Positions 58,130 through 64,000 of a stretch of DNA of 64,000 bases are shown one piece after another. Below the pieces are notes generated by a model. That model was not told where the DNA came from, did not search any database, and was given only the letters and a program-made list of their open reading frames with translations. Position numbers and translations under genes: made by a program. Positions within the stretch are counted from its first letter, which is position 1. Each line of letters opens with the position of its first letter. Source of the stretch: Distichodus sexfasciatus (lineage: Eukaryota > Chordata > Actinopteri > Characiformes > Distichodontidae); NCBI GenBank assembly GCA_032718565.1, contig JAVGVS010000042.1, forward strand, positions 515,501 through 579,500. Direction: 5' to 3'.

Positions 58130-58805
58130 AATTAATCTTACCCATTCATCCATCCATCCATCCACCCTCCCATCTAGCCACTCATCTACCCATCCATTCA
58201 CTCATCTATCTACCCATCTATTGATCAATACACCAATCTATCTTCCTATCTACACATCCATTTATCTATCCATTAATCAATCCATCCATCAATCCCACCA
58301 TCTACCAATCTATCCACCCCATCTAATCTTTCTACCCATCCATCTACACTTTCCATCCACCAACCCTATAATCTACTCACCCATCTATCTATCAGTCCTG
58401 TTGCCCATCTTTCTATCCAACTATCTCGCCATCCATCCTACTAGTCACATACCCGTCTTTCCAGGTTTCTATCCATCTACAGACAACCCTTCCAACCAAT
58501 CTATCCATCTACTACTAGCCTATCAGTAAATCCATCTATTTATCTACATCTACCTATCTAGAAATCCCTCCATCCATCCACCCACCCATCTGGTGGACGG
58601 TGGTGGATGTGCAGAAACATGTAGGGATGGATCAATAGGTAGACAAGGGTGGATAGATTGGAAAATACACTATCCATCCATTGACCCATCAAAGCATCCA
58701 TCCAATCATCTATACATGCATCTACTCATCCGTCTACCCATTCATGCTTCTATCCCCCTATCCACCCATCAACCCAAACCAAACACCCATTCACCCACTC
58801 ATCTA
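58130..58805 (+). repeat. Degenerate CATC/CTAT tetranucleotide satellite with inverted block
   Basis: Runs of CCATCCATCCATC and related words continue for about 0.65 kb. Between about 58593 and 58670 the strand bias flips to GGTGGATG, GGATGGATC and GGGTGGATAG, then returns to CCATCC. The frames here are repeat products. Confidence 0.93.
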
Positions 58806-59389
58806 TATATATATTTTTTATTGATTAACTTCTTTTAAAATTAGTCAATTTTGTTAAGTTCAGAAATTGGGGTGCATTTCACTATGTTTTACTGGTACTG
58901 TATATGCATACGCTATACATATTTTAAATAAAGACTCACAAATATATTGAATATAGAAAATATATTACAATTGAAATTACACACAACATGCTACAACTTA
59001 CAAAATATATACAAATATATATACGATATATACAAAAGTAAAGCAAAAAGGAAAATATTTTCCAAGACTAGCCTATAAGAGAAGTCTGTTAGATATTATA
59101 TCCTTTGATCTGATTTAAGGATTCTTGGACAAAATCATTTTAAAATCATTTTTAAATAATCATTTTACTCATCCCTACAAATTCAGACCAGTCATTCTAA
59201 AATGTTTAAATGAAGCTACACAGATTTTCGAAATATTGGAAGATAATGCAGTAAAGAAATATATGGCAATATTGATTTTTCCACATATCGTCTCCTCTGT
59301 CAATGGCTAGATTAGAATCTATGTGAGGCAATTTAAGGTTTGCCGAGTTAAAATCCTGCAAAATCACAAGCGTCTATTGATGCATTCCA
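58806..59389. other. Unannotated AT-rich sequence
   Basis: Contains ATATAT-rich stretches (58803-58815, 59000-59035) and nothing else recognisable. Confidence 0.45.
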
Positions 59390-59640
59390 AGTGAAAAAGT
59401 GACGGTTGCTTCACCTAATCATTACACTCCCCCAACCATGTCATCTAAACATAACTGGAGCAACGCAAAATTCGTGCTGTGCCAATTAAATGTCCTCGGC
59501 TGTCTGCTCTATCAGTTTAAACATGTGAAACTCAGCTCCCCAACAAGGAGAGAGGCTGGAATTGGCTCAGCCAGACACCTTAAATCCACCCTACAGATTG
59601 AAAATAGCTTCAATTAGTACACAGTCGCTCTGTTTTGCTA
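59390..59640. promoter_or_regulatory. Candidate conserved non-coding block
   Basis: CGTGCTGTGCCAATTAAATG, AACAAGGAGAGAGGCTGG and ATAGCTTCAATTAGTACACA in unique-looking, balanced sequence. Tentative. Confidence 0.25.
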
Positions 59641-59988
59641 CCATTTGGGCATCGTCATAGCAAAAACACATAGCACAAGACTGTTTCAATGGAAAGTCTT
59701 GCTGGTCCACCCCCATAATCGAACATCAAATAAATAAACGTAAAAAATAAATTGAATAAATCATATTAAAAGTCTTTTCTCCAGGGACAGAAATCTGATT
59801 TTCCACTTTCTTGGCTGGTTAATTAAATACAGCATGGTGTCCTTTCAACGGGGATCAAGCTGAAATGTGTTTAAACATGGTTGATCTTTCATGCACGGCA
59901 GGACGCTGACATCAGTGTGACGTTTCAGGGTTCTTCCAATGGGCAAAAAATATCGTGCTATACGGAAATGTCTTTGAAATCCAAATTA
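59641..59988. other. Unannotated sequence
   Basis: No feature is recognised. Confidence 0.4.
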
Positions 59989-60243
59989 GTGTAGCTGGTG
60001 GCGTAACGGTTGTTCATTCGCCCTGTAATCAGAAGGTCACCGGTTTGAATCCCAGACTGGTAAAGTTACCACTGAGGTACTCATGAGCAAGGTACCGTCT
60101 GCAAGCACTGCTACCCGGGCGCTGCCCTTGTTAGCTGCCCACTGCTCCTTCACGGATAGGTCAAAACCAGAGGTCATTTTATTGTGGTGCACTGTGCTGT
60201 TCTGTGGTGTGTTCACAATGACAAATAATCACTCACTTTTACT
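59989..60243 (+). repeat. SINE-A copy (near full length)
   Basis: Head TGTAGCTGGTGGCGTAACGG, B-box GGTTTGAATCC, body TACTCATGAGCAAGGTACCG and CCCACTGCTCCTTCACGG, tail TTCACAATGACAAATAATCA then CACTTTTACT. It shares the exact 3' end position with 9342-9605 and 22754-23012. Confidence 0.88.
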
Positions 60244-60589
60244 AAATTACATTTTTCATCTGATCTTATCTTAGTCCTTGAGGCTGTTGATATGTGTTAA
60301 TTCTGTGCAATGCAGACTTTTCTAGACCTATTTTTAATTAGTGATAGTATATCATTTTGCTAAAGATGTAACTATGAGAACATAAATCTATAAGTAGAAT
60401 AGGATATAACAATGCACTTTCTAGTGTATGAAAAATCAAACAAGCAAGCTATAAAGTTCTAAATTTATAACTGAGAGACACAAATAAAATGCACAAAAGT
60501 AAAAGAATGAAATGGAAGCTTACTACAACAGAGCAGCTGCTGTATGAGCATTGTTGCATAAAGCATTCAGAGTGTCTCAAAAGTATATA
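60244..60589. other. Unannotated AT-rich sequence
   Basis: No feature is recognised. Confidence 0.4.
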
Positions 60590-60860
60590 CAGATTGTACC
60601 TGTCTAATATGGTGTTGACTAAAAACATTTTAAGGGTTTCTTTAACAATGTTTTAGCTTGTGCCTGTCCAATATGGCTCATAAAGGAGAATTTCTCATGG
60701 TTTTTAGTGTGAGGGACTGGGAGAGGACGATCTGTGTAAGGAGTAATTTTGTGAGGAAAGGATGAAAGAATACTATAAATAGTATTGTAAGTGAGAGTGA
60801 GGTCTAAAATTATGATGCACTGGTTAATAGGAAGCCAGTGCAAGTTCATGAAGATGGGAG
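60590..60860 (-). mobile_element. Decayed LINE fragment (LHWLPI motif)
   Basis: The minus frame 60849-60619 begins NLHWLPINQCIIILDLTLTY, echoing the LHWLPV(K/R)xRIxFKIxxLTY signature found near the C-terminus of many fish LINE reverse transcriptases. It continues ITPYTDRPLPVPHT, similar to the SPYTPxRxLRS block. Only about 75 codons survive. The clade is not determined. Confidence 0.55.
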
Positions 60861-62465
60861 AAAAACAATAACATGAAGAGTTATGTTAGCCTATACAGTT
60901 TTGTTTTGTTCTTTTTGGAGTGACGTAGTTCACTCTTAAAATGTGAAACATTGGGTGAAAATTAAAGAAATATTTTGCATTAAGCTATGCCAAACTGCTG
61001 GAAGAGTAACACGGATCCAACACAATGCTGAATCCCAATGAAAAGCATTTTTAAATGAACCTCAGAATTGTCAACATGACCACAAGTATTTTTGTTAAAC
61101 CAATTAATTTGTATAAATAGTGAAGTTGGTCAGTGTTTTCTAAACATGTTCATGCTTAAAATCATTCAGATGGTTATTTTCTTACACACTGATCAGTCAT
61201 CACATTATGATCTATATCACAATATTAAGACGGTCCCCCTTTTGTTGTGAAATATCTGCACACACTGTGTGTTCTGACAGGTTCTATTGAATTAACATAG
61301 CTCTACCAGTGGATTGGACAACATTCTACTAGATCTGCAGATTTGGAGATGCTCTGACCCAGTCGTCACAAGTCGCTTAAATCCTAACGCTTTTTTAAGC
61401 TACCAACACATCAACACAAAAATGTTGAATTGCTCCCTAATACAGTATAACTGTCATAATATTATGGCTGGTCAGTGTATATTCATTCAATTAACCTCTT
61501 CAGAATGGTTTTAAAGTGTGGTAAACCAAAGCATTTCAGTATTCCAGTCTACTAGTAAGAACTAAAGGCATGAGCTTTTCAGCAGCAGCAGTTAGGGAGT
61601 AAAAATGGAGTAAAATTTACGATTTGGGGTAAAACTGTATATATGGATGTTTGAAATTAGTTAAGGTTTTTGATGATACTTTGGTTCAATGTGAATCCAA
61701 AGAACGCTTAGATTTCAGATTTCCATCTCCTCTTAAAGGATATTTATGGCTGGTTCTAGGTTATAAGCGGGGTTATAAGTGGGGCTTACAGAGCCTTCGC
61801 TTAGCCCCAGCTAAAAGTGAGTTACAGATCATGTTTATATTGCTCAGGAAGATCTTTACAGGTCAGAGTCTTTATTGGGGAGTCTGGGCTGGGAATTCAA
61901 TTTGACTGAAGTCCAGGCACAAAGGGGCTGAAAAGAATTGGGCAGCCTGGGGTGGAGCTTTGCACTAAGATTGGCACAAGCTAATGCACTGGGATGATTA
62001 ATAATCCAAAACCACAATCAAGCCCCTGATACCGGTGCTATGTTCTCGCTTGTGAAAAATAATTCATGTCACTCTAGGCGTAGATTGGTTGAGGAAGTAG
62101 AGCTTGAAAAGCTATTTGCAATTTGTTATAGTTGAGGTAAAAGTAATATCTTGTTGCTGTCTTGATGCCTATATGTAGTGATCATTAATTATTGCATCAT
62201 AATATTGGGTTTATTTTCCTTGTAGTTCATTCTAGGGTTTTATCATAATGGATAACATAAGTAATTGAATATTCTACTCATTACTATATCAATTAAAATC
62301 TGACAGCTAGAAAAAAAGCCTTTCTTTTATTATTAATGATCTTATTTGAAATGCATATAATACAAAGGCATATAAAACAAATAAATAAAACAAATGACTT
62401 TTACAAAAGTTATCAACATTGAACATGGTTCAGGCATGTATTTTATGATTATGATGATGATGATT
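60861..62465. other. Unannotated AT-rich sequence
   Basis: No gene or repeat family is recognised. 61186-61480 has the ordinary look of decayed repeat sequence, but no family is named. Confidence 0.35.
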
Positions 62466-62804
62466 ATTAGGGGGCCATGCAGTGGAACACTGCGTGGAAC
62501 CCTATTGGAATCGTGTTGTTTTTTTTTATTATTCTGCCTTAAAACGTGTTGTGGAGAAAAAACTGTAAGACCTACAGCTTTGAAATTTGGCAGGTAGGTC
62601 CGGCACCCCACCCACTACTCAGGCAAAAATAATTTCACCAAAATAAGCTATTTTGCGTTTTTCCAAAAAAAAAATTGCATTTTGCCTAATAACTTTTGAA
62701 CCGTAGCACCCTAGATAAAAGGATGAAACGTGTCATTTTTAAACGTCTGCCCACTACTGTCCAATTCGTCAAAAACTAATAAAGCTGCAAACTGCATGGC
62801 CCCC
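62466..62804. mobile_element. Small non-autonomous element with 14-bp TIR
   Basis: GGGGGCCATGCAGT at 62470-62483 is the exact complement of ACTGCATGGCCCCC at 62791-62804. Inside are fish-repeat words such as GTAAGACCTACAGCTTTGAA and TTTTGAACCGTAGCACCC. The superfamily is not assigned. The frame 62342-62611 is a by-product. Confidence 0.55.
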
Positions 62805-63110
62805 GTAATCACTGCTTGCAGTTATATTTATTATTATTATTATGTCCTACAAAATAGATTGTGCAGATTTAACCGTAAGTCATAGAAAGCTGAAATTGCC
62901 AGGGTAAGTATGAATGGTGTGCATCTCACTATAAACCAAAAATCATAGTGATCGACTTATAATCGGCACTATAGCGAAGGAAAACACATTTTGGCCTCTA
63001 GGGGTGCTAGAACGCTACATACATTCATGTGACGTCATAACAGAGCTTATAGAATTCACATGAAATGATAGAAAACCACCAATTCTTATATGAACACTGT
63101 TAGAGGTTAG
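62805..63110. repeat. Related dispersed repeat following the 62466-62804 element
   Basis: TTTAACCGTAAGTCATAGAA with AGCTGAAATTGCC parallels the interior of the preceding element (CTGTAAGACCTACAGCTTTG, AAATTTGGCAGG). It starts after an ATTATT microsatellite (62828-62842). Probably part of the same composite repeat family. Confidence 0.45.
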
Positions 63111-63799
63111 TTTCTTTATTGACGCTGTCATAACAGAAACGTTTTTTTTCCCTGTGACATTTCACTTTATTTTATACTTTCTACATTCTGACTCGTGTCT
63201 TGATATGATTAATGTAGTTATGTGGTTTTACCTTATGTCATTTCACTTGGACACTGCTGCTGACCCTATTTGTGTTGCTTTTTGCGACTTGTGCCTGGCC
63301 CCTATTGTTGCTGCTTGTGGCTATATTTAGTAGAATTATTTTAATAAAATTTTAGCACAATGTACCATATTACCATTATTATCCATTTATCTACTTTTCT
63401 AGCGGTAAGTATGTGCGTCTGTCTGTCTCTCTCTCCTTTTCTGTGTGTCTTGCTGTCTGCAGATTTGTTGGAATCCTGCCAAACCCACAACTACTGTATC
63501 TCTGACACAACCTGAAACTGGCATATGTGAATGGCATCCATCATTGTTTATTCCACATTGAACAGGAATGAGACTTTTGATTTTTGATTCAACTAAATAT
63601 TCCAAACAGTAAAACACATTTAAATATATACCTTGCTTTTAGTGCTCAGTATAGTTCACAAAGTATATAGTCATATCATGTCATTAGTGCATATGATTTA
63701 TATACACACAGACTCTGTATGTTGCTGTGCTAGTAATTGTGTGTAGTGATTGATGTCATGAGTTTTCTATACGCCTGTGTGTGTGTATAAATAATGCTA
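63111..63799. other. Unannotated sequence
   Basis: Mixed AT-rich sequence with a short CTGTCTCTCTCTC tract near 63421. Nothing else is recognised. Confidence 0.4.
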
Positions 63800-64000
63800 T
63801 ATACTGATGGACGTGGCCAGGTTCTATTTGTGAAAGCGCTGAAGCAGTGAGGCTTGTGTACCTGGCCTTTTAGGTTTGGGGCCGGCCTCCCTCTGTTCAC
63901 CTGTATTACATCTTGCTGATGCAGAACAGGTGCAGGCTCAAACCTTAGCTGTAATTAGCAGCCTCTGTTTACCGCCAATGCCCTTGCACATTCTCAACGC
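63800..64000. promoter_or_regulatory. Candidate conserved non-coding block at window end
   Basis: AGCTGTAATTAGCAGCCTCTG at 63947-63967 and balanced unique text (CAGAACAGGTGCAGGCTC, which includes the E-box CAGGTG) continue to the window edge. Tentative. Confidence 0.28.

Noticed and set aside
57528..58529. 333-codon plus-strand open frame
   Set aside because: Its first third reads a C/T-rich tract and its last third a CATC satellite. No domain is visible, and its start overlaps a SINE end.

Overview
The window looks like nuclear DNA from a teleost fish. One vertebrate exon can be recognised, and the rest is AT-rich non-coding DNA with the usual fish repeat load: Tc1/mariner transposons, hAT- and Harbinger-like non-autonomous elements, several tRNA-derived SINE families, L2- and RTE-type LINE remnants, and long tetranucleotide microsatellites. 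Mid-length open frames are common, but nearly all are chance frames or lie inside repeats. The main SINE resembles ones common in otomorph fishes (herring, characin and catfish relatives); I recall this from memory and have not tested it. No bacterial, viral, CRISPR or operon-like structure is visible.

Layout. 1-2799 is intronic sequence with AAT and GACA/GATA microsatellites and an antisense SINE. 2800-3401 is the terminal coding exon of ipmk (inositol polyphosphate multikinase), + strand, followed by a 3' UTR ending near 4075. From there to 64000 I find no convincing protein-coding exon, so this is a stretch of about 60 kb downstream of ipmk that is gene-free as far as I can see.

Transposons. 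Four Tc1-like copies are present: 14006-15547 (DD34E, dead), 20424-21962 (minus strand, spacing DD38E, dead), 30086-31613 (DD34E, dead) and a deleted copy at about 35730-36480. Non-autonomous elements include 9773-10037, 17093-17612, 38447-39229 (hAT-like, with 8-bp duplications), 36532-36656 (Harbinger-like fold-back), and a 648-bp element with 36-bp perfect inverted repeats at 18967-19614 nested inside an older one (18497-19795). LINE remnants are an L2 3' end at 8534-9260 (minus), L2 pieces at 56940-57365 (+), an RTE-type deletion derivative at 26735-28480 (minus) and a faint LINE at 60590-60860 (minus). One tRNA-derived SINE family has about 14 copies; two further SINE families and a 5S-rRNA-like fragment are also present.

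Between repeats, especially from 29 to 64 kb, are blocks of mixed-composition sequence with TAATTA-type cores that read like vertebrate conserved non-coding elements. That is an impression of texture only; no alignment was possible. I found no clear new biological system. The most useful leads are the DD38E Tc1 copy, the nested 648-bp element, the SINE family with a LINE-like tail, and the candidate regulatory blocks.
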